Shown here: positions 8,010-17,205 of the stretch, piece by piece | Layout of the letters: every line of letters starts with the position of its first letter | How positions within the stretch are numbered: the first letter of the stretch is position 1 | NCBI RefSeq assembly: GCF_004403945.1 | Contig: NZ_SOHM01000029.1 | Coordinates: 1-38,976, forward strand | Direction: 5' to 3' | From: Cryobacterium lactosi | Lineage (GTDB): Bacteria; Actinomycetota; Actinomycetes; Actinomycetales; Microbacteriaceae | Length of the DNA: 38,976 bases | Notes under the pieces: generated by a model | Seen by the model: the letters and a program-made list of their open reading frames with translations, nothing else | Told to the model about the DNA's origin: nothing | Database searches by the model: none | Made by a program: the position numbers and the translations under genes

Positions 8010-10003
8010 CGGCCGCCGCCACCACCGCCGCCGCCACCACCGCCGGAGAAGCCGCCGCCGAAGGATCCGCCCGAGAAGCTTCCGCCGCCGCTGCCCGACC
8101 AGGTGGACGGCGGGGGCGTGGGTGTTTCGGTCGTATGCACCGAGTTGACGATCCCGTTGAGCGCCGAGGCCAGGTAGATGCCGCTGAACGCGTTCTGCGA
8201 TACGAACCAGCCCGGCGCGGTGGCGTCCTGCTCGTAGTACACGGCGAGCTCCGCCGCCCACTCCCGTTCGACGCCCCAGAGCACCGCATACGGCAGTAGT
8301 TTCTCGTAGAGCTTTACCAGTTCCACGGTGCCGGGGGCGGATGCGCCGGCTGCGGCGGGCTTCGAGCCGGGGACGCTGCGTGGCACGGTGACGCGCAGTG
8401 CGCCCTCCGGGCTCTGCAGCATGCGGAACCTGTCGGCCTCGGCCAGGTCGAGGTAGACCTTCATCCCGGTGAGGTAATCACGGCGCTCCACCCCAGCCGC
8501 GCTGAGGAGCACCGGGCGGCGGGCTGCCGCGACGGCGACGAGCACGGCCGCGCCGACGACAAGCAGCAGCGGGAACCACCACGCCGCAGGCGGGCCGGCG
8601 AGCACGAGCACCGCCACGACGAGCACCGCGAGCGCGGCGAGGCCGGCGATCAGCCCGGCCCTGGCGCGGGTCAGGGCCGGCCGGGCCCGCCAGCCACGGG
8701 CGAGGTTGCGGGTGGTCGCATCCGCCGTCGCGGCGGCCAGCCCGCGGGCCAGCCCGTCGTTGGTGACGCCGAGTTCGCAGACGGAGCCCGCGGCCAGCCC
8801 TGGGAAGAGCGTGGCGAGCAGGGCCAGTTCCTGGTCGTCGACGCCGTCGGTGCCGAGCAGCTGCAGGGTGAAGTCGCCGCCCTGGGCGCTCACCGGGTAG
8901 TCCAGGATGCGCACGACACCGCGCACGGCGAAGCTCACGATCTGCGCGGCCATGGCCGACTGCCCTCGGCCGATGAGGTCGGCGGCCTCGAGGAGGTTGT
9001 AGCCGTCCGGAACGCTGTACTGGGCGATGATGGTGCCGCGGCCCTTGGGCTCGCGGGGACGCACGAAGATTCGCCCGAGCACGTACACGCCGCCGAGCAG
9101 GGCGATGCCGAGCAGCAGGAACGGGAAGCCGGCGGCGGCCTGGGAGTCGAGGGCGTTCTGGGCGGGCTGCTCCTCCGCGGGGACCTGCACGAAGGTGCCG
9201 GCCGTGAAGCCGATGGCCACGGTGAGGTTCTCGCCCGGGCCCAGGTTGACGGCCTCGGCGGTGAACAGCTGCCCCACGGCGTCCTCGGGCGTGGCGGCAG
9301 CTGGTTCGGTGGTCTCCGGGGTGGTGGCCTCCGGGGTGGCAGCATCCGGCAACGCGGCATCCGAGTCGGCCTCCTGCACGATCTGGCAGGCTCCGCTCTC
9401 GCCCTGCGCGCCGGTGTAACAGGCACTGTTGCCGGTGAGGAAAGGGGCGATGGCCGGGGCGACGTGCACCCGGGCGGCAACGGAACCGAACGGTTGGTCG
9501 AAGCCGGTGCCGTTGGTGTCCCAGTACAGCTCGTCGTCGTTGGTGTCGGCGAACGCGCGCACGACGTTCTGCTGGGTGTAGCTGATGACGTAGGTCTGGC
9601 TGCCGCGCACGAACTCGTCAGTGCCGAGCGCAAGTTCGGTGAAACCGCCGTTCACCGTGGCTTCGAAGTAGACCGGCTCACCCTCGGCATCGGTGACCGA
9701 CTCCACCGTCGTGTTCAGCGGGACGCCGTCGTAGTCGTTGGGGATCGCCCGGATGATGCCCCGGTTCTGGTCGAAATCGGGGAACTCCGCCACGAAGGTC
9801 TCCACGGTGCGCAGCGTGGAGTGCCCGGTCGCGTCCCGGTCGAGGTAGTACTCCCCCGCATACAGGTCGAAGCTGAAGTCCGAGGTGTCCGCAGGCACGG
9901 CCCCCACCGAGCCCGGCGCAACAGCCATCGCCGCCACCGGGGCGCCGAGCGCCAACACGGAGGCGATAACCAGGCCGGACAGGACTTTCAGAAGACGAGT
10001 CAC
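8006..10003 (-). CDS. DUF2207 membrane protein with poly-glycine tail
   Basis: 665 residues from a GTG at 10001-10003. A signal peptide (residues 1-27) leads to an extracytoplasmic beta-rich DUF2207 domain (about 35-190; FDQNRGIIRAIPNDYDG and YWDTNGTGFDQPFG are typical). A Thr/Pro/Glu-rich linker, one membrane segment (about 292-311), a cytoplasmic domain, two more membrane segments (about 449-469 and 475-495) and a Gly/Ser-rich C-terminus ending in 11 consecutive Gly and Arg follow, as in other YciQ-like proteins. Function is unknown. The GTG is preferred over another GTG at 10073-10075 because a TAGGCT box (10011-10016) lies 7 nt before it and the signal peptide starts there. Confidence 0.88.
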   Translation of the reverse strand: MTRLLKVLSGLVIASVLALGAPVAAMAVAPGSVGAVPADTSDFSFDLYAGEYYLDRDATGHSTLRTVETFVAEFPDFDQNRGIIRAIPNDYDGVPLNTTVESVTDAEGEPVYFEATVNGGFTELALGTDEFVRGSQTYVISYTQQNVVRAFADTNDDELYWDTNGTGFDQPFGSVAARVHVAPAIAPFLTGNSACYTGAQGESGACQIVQEADSDAALPDAATPEATTPETTEPAAATPEDAVGQLFTAEAVNLGPGENLTVAIGFTAGTFVQVPAEEQPAQNALDSQAAAGFPFLLLGIALLGGVYVLGRIFVRPREPKGRGTIIAQYSVPDGYNLLEAADLIGRGQSAMAAQIVSFAVRGVVRILDYPVSAQGGDFTLQLLGTDGVDDQELALLATLFPGLAAGSVCELGVTNDGLARGLAAATADATTRNLARGWRARPALTRARAGLIAGLAALAVLVVAVLVLAGPPAAWWFPLLLVVGAAVLVAVAAARRPVLLSAAGVERRDYLTGMKVYLDLAEADRFRMLQSPEGALRVTVPRSVPGSKPAAAGASAPGTVELVKLYEKLLPYAVLWGVEREWAAELAVYYEQDATAPGWFVSQNAFSGIYLASALNGIVNSVHTTETPTPPPSTWSGSGGGSFSGGSFGGGFSGGGGGGGGGGGR

Positions 10004-10010
10004 GCCTCCG

Positions 10011-10016
10011 AGCCTA
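10011..10016 (-). promoter_or_regulatory. -10 box TAGGCT before DUF2207 gene
   Basis: On the minus strand TAGGCT is followed by 7 nt and then the GTG at 10003. A GGAGG lies only 1 nt from the GTG, too close to serve as a ribosome site, which favours leaderless initiation. The remaining gap up to 10297 shows nothing I can identify. Confidence 0.45.
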
Positions 10017-10297
10017 GTGACCCCCTCACGTTCAGAGAATCGACGCGGCGCTCGAGAACGGCGCTGGCCGGGCACACGTCCCGCAGCCAGACGAGCTCCC
10101 CCTCAACGCACCCGATTGAATCGCTGGCCCGCGTACCTTGGGTTGCCGATGTCGCTACCAATACCCTCATGATCTGCTCCGCATTCTCGGCACGAGGGTG
10201 AGTGAGTACGTGACGTCAGGCTAAACCGAGCCACCGACATCCGCCCCCCTGCCCTGAAAGGCGGGTGACCGGAGGCCCCGAACGGATGCGGCCCGGC

Positions 10298-11271
<974 letters not shown>

Positions 11272-11275
<4 letters not shown>

Positions 11276-11499
11276 GCGTTTCCCTTCGTCGCGAAAGTTG
11301 AGAGTGTCACAGGCCTGCGCCCCGGCCGGTGTTGCGGATCTTCGGCCCCTGGGCCGCTGCGGGCGGCCTGCTCGGCCCGCTCCCGGTCCGACAACGGTGC
11401 CGACCGGCTTCGCCGCGAGATGAAGTAGAGGAACACGGAGATCGCGATGGCTGCGACCACCAGGATGATGCCAAGGATGAGGCTGAACGTTTCGGACAT
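11272..11499 (-). CDS. Small single-pass membrane protein coupled to aldo/keto reductase
   Basis: 75 residues from the ATG at 11497-11499, which has a strong ribosome site (GGAGGACTC before ATG). Residues about 5-26 form one membrane helix (FSLILGIILVVAAIAISVFL), followed by a basic and then hydrophilic tail that should face the cytoplasm. No family recognised. The 4-nt ATGA overlap with the reductase start shows co-expression. It may tether or regulate something at the membrane, but no motif supports a role. Confidence 0.65.
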
Positions 11500-11628
11500 G
11501 AGTCCTCCAGGTGTTGCGGACAGACCGGCGGATGGTCGCACGGGCCGGTCCGGCCTTCACTCGTGTCTACAGTCTGGCTGCGCTCGCGTCAATTGTGCGA
11601 GCGGATGCGCCGCCGGCGCCGGGCGCGG

Positions 11629-11634
11629 TACGCT
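11629..11634 (+). promoter_or_regulatory. -10 box TACGCT, leaderless start of 11641
   Basis: TACGCT ends 6 nt before the ATG at 11641; no ribosome site is present. Confidence 0.5.
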
Positions 11635-11640
11635 CCCGTC

Positions 11641-12054
11641 ATGGTCGACCGTTACCGCTCCGTTGAGGAGTTCCTCGCCGCCCAGCCCGCCGAGCGTCTC
11701 CCGGTGATCGAAGCGCTGCGGCAACTCGTGCACGAGGCCGATCCCGGCGCGCGGGAGCACATCAAGTGGAACTCCCCCAGCTACGTGGTCGACGGTGTCG
11801 ATCAGGCCACCATCAGCGCGCAGGGAAAGGACGGCGTGCGCCTGGTGCTGCACCGCGGCGCCACGACCACCGAGGACAGGGCTGCCGCATCCGCCTTCGC
11901 CGGCGACCCGCACGGGCTGCTCACCTGGCACTCCGACATTCGGGCGAGCCTGCTCATCTCCGATCTCGCCGACCTGGCGGGCAAACGGGATGCGGCCGTC
12001 GACGTCGTTCGCGCTTGGCTCGCCCCGGCCGGACCCGTGGCCGCACGCGCGTGA
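11641..12054 (+). CDS. DUF1801 (YdhG-like) domain protein
   Basis: 137 residues. The conserved IKWNSPSYVVDG segment near residues 42-53 and the REHIKWN lead-in identify the DUF1801/YdhG fold, a small alpha/beta domain related to frataxin-like folds. Family function is poorly defined. The frame is open well upstream, but that part overlaps the divergent small membrane protein gene and has no start support, whereas the ATG at 11641 follows a TACGCT box by 6 nt. It is convergent with the MFS gene that ends 19 nt downstream. Confidence 0.8.
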   Translation: MVDRYRSVEEFLAAQPAERLPVIEALRQLVHEADPGAREHIKWNSPSYVVDGVDQATISAQGKDGVRLVLHRGATTTEDRAAASAFAGDPHGLLTWHSDIRASLLISDLADLAGKRDAAVDVVRAWLAPAGPVAARA

Positions 12055-12072
12055 CGGTTCGACCCGAGCGCG

Positions 12073-13278
12073 CTACCCCTCCTGCAGGGTGACCCGCCCC
12101 GCACTGCGGCCGAGCAGGGCCGACACCACTGAGGTGCCGAGCGCCAGCCCGATCAGTACCGGTGCGGCAACTCCGAGCGCCGTCTGCAGGCCCACCGCGG
12201 TGGCCTCCAGACCCAGCAGCACGGCAACGATCCCCTGCAGGAGGTAGGCCACTGTGTACACCACCGAGATGGTGCCCGCCCGGTGGTGTGCGGGCGCATG
12301 CCGGTTCAGTAGGCCCAGCCCGCCGAGGAACAGTAGCCCGTAGCCCACCCCGGCCGACACCGAGGTGACAGCGAACACCGGCAGCGACGCCGTGGACGCG
12401 CTGAGCACCAGCAGCGCCACCGCCGAAGCCATGGCCAGGCCGCCGAGGCCGATGGCGAGGCGTGCGGGCATCCGTCTGGCAGCCAGCGCGGTGATGCCGA
12501 TCACGACCGGTGTGATAGCGAGCACCAGTCCGGACACCAGGGCGTTGTCGGAGTGGATGAGGTCGACCGAGATCTGCGCACCGAGCGAGAGCAGCACGGC
12601 TCCCACAGCGAAGGCCGTGGTGATTGCAAGCGCGGATACGGTCACCACGCCTCGAAGACCCACCGGCACCCGGATCGCCCGGGGACGCCACCTGCCGGAG
12701 GTTTCGGCGCCGGCCGTGTGCCCGGGCAGGGCGAGCACGGCCAGGAAGACCAGCGCCGCAACGACCACGACCACCCAGTAGCTGAGCTGGCGCGGGTTGG
12801 GGGCGTACTGCACCAGGGCTCCGGCGATGATGGTGGCCACGGCCAGCCCCACCGCTGTGGCGGCCGTGTTCACCGAGCTGGCTCTGGCCGTGCCGCCGCG
12901 GGTGTTGAACTCCACCATGGCGGCGCTGGCCGGCGCGATCGCCAGCCCCACGCCGACTCCCTGAAAGGCCCGGGCGACGAACAGCCAGCCTTCGGCCGGC
13001 GCGAGGGCGAAGAGCAGGGAGCCCACGAACATCGCCGCCACCCCGGCGAGCAGGGCCGTGCGGCGGCCGATGTGGTCGGAGAGGTCGCCGAACACCAGCA
13101 GAACCACCACGAGCACCAGCGGGTACACCGCGAACAGGGTGGTCGTGGCCACGGGCGTCATGGCCCAGTCCCGGGCATAGAGCGGATAGATCATTGTGGG
13201 GGAACCGCTGGCCCAGAGGGCGAGCATGGCCACCGAGGCCGCCGTCCAGAACCGGGTGGCGGGGTGGGACAACGACAT
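12073..13278 (-). CDS. MFS transporter, DHA1-like exporter
   Basis: 401 residues with about 12 hydrophobic helices. The loop between helices 2 and 3 has the family motif A form GDLSDHIGRRTALLAG, and a motif of the antiporter type (GVGVGLAIAPASAAMVEF) lies in the region of helix 5. The ATG at 13276-13278 (MSLSHPATRFWTAASVAM) is chosen over an in-frame upstream start because it has a TGGAG ribosome site and the upstream residues have no membrane character. It is divergent from an HxlR regulator 168 nt away, the usual arrangement for a regulated drug or metabolite exporter. The substrate is unknown. Confidence 0.88.
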   Translation of the reverse strand: MSLSHPATRFWTAASVAMLALWASGSPTMIYPLYARDWAMTPVATTTLFAVYPLVLVVVLLVFGDLSDHIGRRTALLAGVAAMFVGSLLFALAPAEGWLFVARAFQGVGVGLAIAPASAAMVEFNTRGGTARASSVNTAATAVGLAVATIIAGALVQYAPNPRQLSYWVVVVVAALVFLAVLALPGHTAGAETSGRWRPRAIRVPVGLRGVVTVSALAITTAFAVGAVLLSLGAQISVDLIHSDNALVSGLVLAITPVVIGITALAARRMPARLAIGLGGLAMASAVALLVLSASTASLPVFAVTSVSAGVGYGLLFLGGLGLLNRHAPAHHRAGTISVVYTVAYLLQGIVAVLLGLEATAVGLQTALGVAAPVLIGLALGTSVVSALLGRSAGRVTLQEG

Positions 13279-13410
13279 GCGGCTCCAGACCGAAGACAAA
13301 CCCCGAGCCGCACACCGGTGGAGCGAGGGCTGCCGTCGAGGTGACGGATGCGCCCGCACCGTTGCGGGGCCGGCCGCCGAACGGCTGCCGTTCCGTTTAC
13401 GCTAACAGGC

Positions 13411-13440
13411 TGAGTTGGGTAATCCAAGTCAATGTAGGAT
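13411..13440 (+). promoter_or_regulatory. Promoter and candidate operator between MFS and hxlR-type genes
   Basis: A TAGGAT -10 box (13435-13440) lies 6 nt before the regulator ATG. Overlapping the expected -35 area is an inverted repeat TTGG-N5-CCAA (13415-13427). A dimeric winged-helix regulator could bind there and control its own gene and the divergent exporter. The operator role is inferred from position only. Confidence 0.45.
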
Positions 13441-13446
13441 GGGGGC

Positions 13447-13986
13447 ATGACAACGGACTCCTCCGATGCTCACCCGGCGCACGAGATGCCCAGACGCTCC
13501 GGTGACGACCTGCGCTGCTCGATCGCGCGCACCATCCAGGTGCTCGGCGACCGGTGGACCATCCTGATCGTGCGCGAGTGCTTCCGCGGCCGCACCCGGT
13601 TCAGCGACTTCCGGCGGGTGCTCGGCATCCCCACCGACATCCTCACCTCCAGGCTTGGCTCCCTCGTGGACGCGGGAGTCCTCGAACGCCGCGGCTATCG
13701 CGAGCCCGGCGCCCGGGAGCGCTTCGATTATCACCTCACCACCGCCGGCGACGCCCTGCTGCCGGTGCTCGGCGCCCTCGCCCAGTGGGGCAACGACTAC
13801 AGGCCCTCCGGCCACGGACCCAGCCGGCTCTACCAGCACGCCTTGACCGGTGAGGCCGCCACGATCGCCTTCGTGGCCCCCGACGGCCGGGTCATCGACC
13901 CCGCGGACATCGCCATCGTGCCCGGTCCCGGCGAGAACGACCCCAGCATCGGCCCGATCCGCCCCCTCGCCGCGTCGCACGGCTGA
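13447..13986 (+). CDS. HxlR-family winged-helix transcriptional regulator
   Basis: 179 residues. The family signature is complete: a Cys near the domain start (RCSIARTIQVLGDRWTILIVRE), the recognition helix region FSDFRRVLGIPTDILTSRLGSL, and the wing (LERRGYREPGARERFDYHLT). The C-terminal 60 residues are an extension whose function is not clear. HxlR proteins bind as dimers and often respond to electrophiles or aldehydes through the conserved Cys. Its neighbour, divergently transcribed, is the MFS exporter, which is the probable target. Likely leaderless. Confidence 0.92.
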   Translation: MTTDSSDAHPAHEMPRRSGDDLRCSIARTIQVLGDRWTILIVRECFRGRTRFSDFRRVLGIPTDILTSRLGSLVDAGVLERRGYREPGARERFDYHLTTAGDALLPVLGALAQWGNDYRPSGHGPSRLYQHALTGEAATIAFVAPDGRVIDPADIAIVPGPGENDPSIGPIRPLAASHG

Positions 13987-14153
13987 CCGCCGTCGGCACA
14001 TAACCCTGTAGGAGTTATACCCCCGATCGGGCGGTTTCGCGCGGGGCGGGGCCACGCCGCACGGTCACCTTTCGCAGGCACGACCGCGGCAGTACCGTGT
14101 CTGGCGTGAGGCGGATGCCCACCTCACGGACGACACCGATCGGGAGGCCCACC

Positions 14154-14582
14154 TTGACCAGCACGCCCACCCGCCGTGGCGGATACCTGCCGCCCAGCCG
14201 CTTCATGTTGCACGTCGTCAACCCCGTCGCCCGCGCCTGCGGAGCCCCCACCCTCATCGTGCGGGGACGCATCAGCGGCCGGGAGATCAGCACGCCCGTG
14301 GCCCCGTTTCGGTATGAGGATTACCGGTACGTGATCGCCGGTCGCGGCGTGACCCAATGGGTGCAGAACCTCCGGGTCGCCGGGCGCTGCGAGCTCCGCA
14401 TCGCCTGGCAGCGCCACCCGTACCGGGCCACCGAACTGCGCGGGCTCGAGCACGACGAGGTCGCCGCGGCCTATCTGGAGAAACTGGGCCGGCGCGCGCA
14501 GCCGTTCCTCGCCGAACTGCCGGACCCGGCCGACCATCCGATCTTCCGGCTCGAACCCTGCGAGGCACCGGTCCGTAGCTGA
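14154..14582 (+). CDS. Deazaflavin-dependent nitroreductase-like protein
   Basis: 142 residues from a TTG start with a GGGAGG ribosome site 6 nt upstream. It resembles the split-barrel DUF385/Ddn family: TLIVRGRISGREISTPVAPFRYEDYRYVIAGRG is the usual pattern of barrel strands with a substrate-facing turn, followed by VQNLRVAGRCELRI. The family binds F420 or other flavins. Upstream in-frame starts exist (GTG 14097, GTG 14106, ATG 14115); the 16 codons between include two rare AGG codons, which argues against them. A TACCGT box at 14093-14098 would then give a leader of about 49 nt. Convergent with the FAD monooxygenase. Confidence 0.75.
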   Translation: MTSTPTRRGGYLPPSRFMLHVVNPVARACGAPTLIVRGRISGREISTPVAPFRYEDYRYVIAGRGVTQWVQNLRVAGRCELRIAWQRHPYRATELRGLEHDEVAAAYLEKLGRRAQPFLAELPDPADHPIFRLEPCEAPVRS

Positions 14583-14593
14583 CCGTCGATCGC

Positions 14594-16261
14594 TCAGCGC
14601 ACGGGCAGCCCCACCATGCGCAGCCACGCCGCCAGGTGCACCTCGTCGAGCACCGGCGCCCGCAGCGCCGCGTAGCCATCCGGCCGCACGACGAGCATGC
14701 CCGTGCCGGGCCGGTCGTCGAGCCGGTAGCTGTGCACCAGCGGACCGAGCATCCGTTCGGGCACCGGTCGTGCGTCCGCCTGCAGCAGGATGTGCACACC
14801 CGGACGCGCGAGCAACGCGTGCAGGCGCACCCTGCGGCCCTCGCAGCGCACCAGGGTGTCGGCCACCCGCGACCCCGGCCGCAACCCGCGCCGGGCCAGC
14901 CCGCCGCGCACCGGCGTGAGCGACGCACGCAGGTCCATCGACAGCGGGCTGTGCGTGTAGCGCAACCGGAACTGCGCGAGGGTGCGCACGCCGGCCGCGG
15001 TGAGCCGGCGCTGCCGGACGAGCCAGGGCAGCAGCGGGGCGACCACCGGCACCAGCACCGCCCGGCCGAGCTGGGCCAACGGATGCAGGCTCGCCTCGGC
15101 CCAATACATGGCGTGCGTCAGGCGCAGCACGGCCCGGTCGGCGGGGCGGCGCTCAAGGGCGTAGGAGTCCAGCAGCGCCGAGCCGGGCCGGGCGGCCGCT
15201 AGCCCGGCGCCGTCATCCGTGCCCGCTGCCGCGCCAAGCCGGCGGCCGGCCGCGGCGGCGAAAGCCAGCTTCCAACCGAGGTTCACGGCGTCGTGGATGC
15301 CGGCGTTCATACCCTGCGCCCCCGCCGGCGAGTGCACGTGGGCGGCGTCGCCGGCGACGAACAGCGGTCCGCGGCTGAACCTGCTGGCGATCCGGTGCTG
15401 CAGCCGCACCTGGGCCGACCAGGCCACCTCCGTGATCTGCGTCGGCAGCCCGGCCTCGTCGACCAACCCCTGCAACTGCTCCTGCGGCACGGGCGGTCCC
15501 GGTTGGCCGAACGGCTGCCGGTCCTCGCCCGCCCGCCGGGTGGCGAGCATCCGCCAACTGGCCCGTTCGCCCACGTCGAACAGGAACACCAGCCCGCGCC
15601 GCCCGACGACCACATGCGCGACCCCCGCCTCGAGCATCACCGGAGCCACCCGGCGCGACCCGCCGCCGGCGGGCCCCAGCTCCACGTCGGCGAGCACCAC
15701 TTCCTCGTTGTAGTCGCCGCCGAGAAAACCGCCCACCGACCGGCGCACCAGGCTCCCCGGTCCGTCACAGCCGGCCAGGTACCGGCACAGCACGTCTTCA
15801 TCCGGCCCGCCGTCCGCTCTGCGGAGCACCGCCCGGGCGCCGCCCTGGCTCAACCGCGCCAGCCGCACCACCTCGATGCCGCGTTCCACCACCAGCCCGC
15901 GCTCGGCGAGCGCCGAAGCCAGCACAGCCTCCACGTCAGCCTGCCGGATCAGCAGCAGGTGCGGGAAGGCGGTGCCGGCCAGGTCGAGGTGCTCGATCGA
16001 CACCGGCACCACCCGCGTGCGCAGGTGCAGCTGCATCGAGGGTGAGGTCATTCCGAGCGCGAGCAGGGCATCCGTCACCCCCAAGGGGCGCAAGAGTTCG
16101 AGGGTGCGCGGATGCATCACCATGGCTCGCGACGGCCGGAACGGCGCCGGTCTGCGCTCGACGACGCGGACCACGGCGCCGTGGTCGACGGCCTGCAGGG
16201 CCAGGGCCAGCCCGGTGGGGCCGGCTCCCACAACAAGAAGCTCAACGTCGAAATCGGTCAT
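14594..16261 (-). CDS. FAD-dependent monooxygenase (PheA/TfdB-type hydroxylase)
   Basis: 555 residues. The N-terminal Rossmann motif is VVGAGPTGLALALQ (GxGxxG), the middle has the DG motif LAGCDGPGSLVRR, and the second FAD motif is FVAGDAAHVHSPAGAQGMN, all in the order of class A flavoprotein hydroxylases. A thioredoxin-like C-terminal domain ending in VLDEVHLAAWLRMVG matches the PheA/TfdB layout. It probably hydroxylates an aromatic or polyketide-like substrate with NAD(P)H and oxygen. The ATG at 16259-16261 is chosen as the residue before the first beta strand. A five-codon mini-ORF sits immediately upstream and overlaps this ATG. Confidence 0.9.
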   Translation of the reverse strand: MTDFDVELLVVGAGPTGLALALQAVDHGAVVRVVERRPAPFRPSRAMVMHPRTLELLRPLGVTDALLALGMTSPSMQLHLRTRVVPVSIEHLDLAGTAFPHLLLIRQADVEAVLASALAERGLVVERGIEVVRLARLSQGGARAVLRRADGGPDEDVLCRYLAGCDGPGSLVRRSVGGFLGGDYNEEVVLADVELGPAGGGSRRVAPVMLEAGVAHVVVGRRGLVFLFDVGERASWRMLATRRAGEDRQPFGQPGPPVPQEQLQGLVDEAGLPTQITEVAWSAQVRLQHRIASRFSRGPLFVAGDAAHVHSPAGAQGMNAGIHDAVNLGWKLAFAAAAGRRLGAAAGTDDGAGLAAARPGSALLDSYALERRPADRAVLRLTHAMYWAEASLHPLAQLGRAVLVPVVAPLLPWLVRQRRLTAAGVRTLAQFRLRYTHSPLSMDLRASLTPVRGGLARRGLRPGSRVADTLVRCEGRRVRLHALLARPGVHILLQADARPVPERMLGPLVHSYRLDDRPGTGMLVVRPDGYAALRAPVLDEVHLAAWLRMVGLPVR

Positions 16262-16275
16262 ACCGGTTCGCGCAT
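16258..16275 (-). CDS. Five-codon mini-ORF overlapping the monooxygenase start
   Basis: On the minus strand a strong ribosome site GGGAGGAGC (16282-16290) lies 7 nt before an ATG at 16275 that encodes MREPV and stops at TGA (16258-16260). That TGA overlaps the ATG of the monooxygenase in an ATGA. The ribosome site is about 20 nt from the monooxygenase ATG, too far to act on it directly, so translation may pass through the mini-ORF. Its biological use is inference. Confidence 0.4.
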   Translation of the reverse strand: MREPV

Positions 16276-16418
16276 CCGGTCGCTCCTCCCACTGCCGGCG
16301 CCGACCACCCGTCGGCGGCGGCCGGTGCACGACGTTGCCAGCATAAGCAACCCATCCGTTCCGGGGAAGGCCCGGCCGGGGGCCGCAGCCGGCGGGCACT
16401 CGTCGGCGATTCAGCCCG

Positions 16419-17051
16419 GTGCGCGGTAGCCTCAACCCAGGTGCCCCCGCCCACCTCGGCTTCACCCGATACCGTCCCGAAGGACCCATCATCCCGAATT
16501 CCCCGCTTGACGCCCCGTGGCCATCCACTGTTGAGCCGATGGTGCACCTCGTGCAGCTGAGCGCGGTCACCATCGACGCGCTCGCCGAGGAAGACCTGGA
16601 CCTGGCCAATGAGCAGGCCGCGGTGGAGTTGAGTCCGTTCTTCGTGGAACCGGCCAGCGCCAGCACCTGGCGGTACCGCAGCCGCCAGCTCGCCACAAAG
16701 CCCGAGGATGCGAGCTGGATCACCCGGGTCATCTACGACCCCACCCGGCGTCTCGCCGTCGGCCAATCCGGCTATCACGCTGCTCCCGACGCCACCGGCA
16801 TGGTCGAGGTGGGCTACGCCGTGGATGCCGCGTACCGCCGGCAGGGCTACGCGCGCGCCGCGCTCACCGCGCTGCTTCACCGCGCCGACCTCGAACCGTC
16901 CGTCACTGTTGTTCGGGCCACCATCAGCCCGGACAACCTGCCCTCGCGCGCCCTCATCGCCCAGTTCGGTTTCGTCGAGGTGGGCGAGCAGTGGGACGAC
17001 GAGGACGGCCTGGAAACCATTTTCGAGCTGCCCCTCGTCCCCGCGAACTGA
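16419..17051 (+). CDS. GNAT-family N-acetyltransferase (start uncertain)
   Basis: Up to 210 residues. The GNAT core is clear: VEVGYAVDAAYRRQGYARAALTALL holds the RQGYA acetyl-CoA loop, and TISPDNLPSRALIAQFGFVEVGEQ is the usual end of the fold. The start is unclear. GTG 16419 gives the longest form but lies at or above a TAGCCT box (16427-16432); ATG 16539 has no ribosome site; a GAAGGA (16479-16484) is followed by two ATC codons and no standard start. The coding region ends inside the left arm of a large hairpin terminator. Confidence 0.82.
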   Translation: MRGSLNPGAPAHLGFTRYRPEGPIIPNSPLDAPWPSTVEPMVHLVQLSAVTIDALAEEDLDLANEQAAVELSPFFVEPASASTWRYRSRQLATKPEDASWITRVIYDPTRRLAVGQSGYHAAPDATGMVEVGYAVDAAYRRQGYARAALTALLHRADLEPSVTVVRATISPDNLPSRALIAQFGFVEVGEQWDDEDGLETIFELPLVPAN

Positions 17052-17104
17052 GAGAAAAGCACCAAAAAATCCCCGATTTCGGGGCTTTTCTCACAGTTCG
17101 CGGG
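17040..17104 (+). terminator. Long two-layer hairpin terminator
   Basis: The inner stem is CCCCG-ATTT-CGGGG (17071-17084) followed by CTTTTCT; on the other strand it is followed by ATTTTTT. The outer arms are 21 nt each (17040-17060 and 17084-17104) with one mismatch, from CCCGCGAACTG to CAGTTCGCGGG. The stop codon of the GNAT gene lies in the left arm. This should work as a terminator in both directions. Confidence 0.8.
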
Positions 17105-17205
17105 AGAGAGGGCATCCGTGCCAAGCTGGGATGTCTGCGGGCCGCCTCACCAGCGGACACCCCACGGCCACCCATCACCTCACCATCAGAAGGTTCGCTG
17201 ACGCA

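Noticed and set aside
10076..10297. Possible small gene or RNA in the gap
   Set aside because: No convincing start, ribosome site, hairpin or tRNA-like fold could be identified by eye.
16441..16560. GTG-started 39-codon frame near the TAGCCT box
   Set aside because: It overlaps the acetyltransferase out of frame and has composition of GC shadow; distance to the box is 8 nt, not the usual 6-7.
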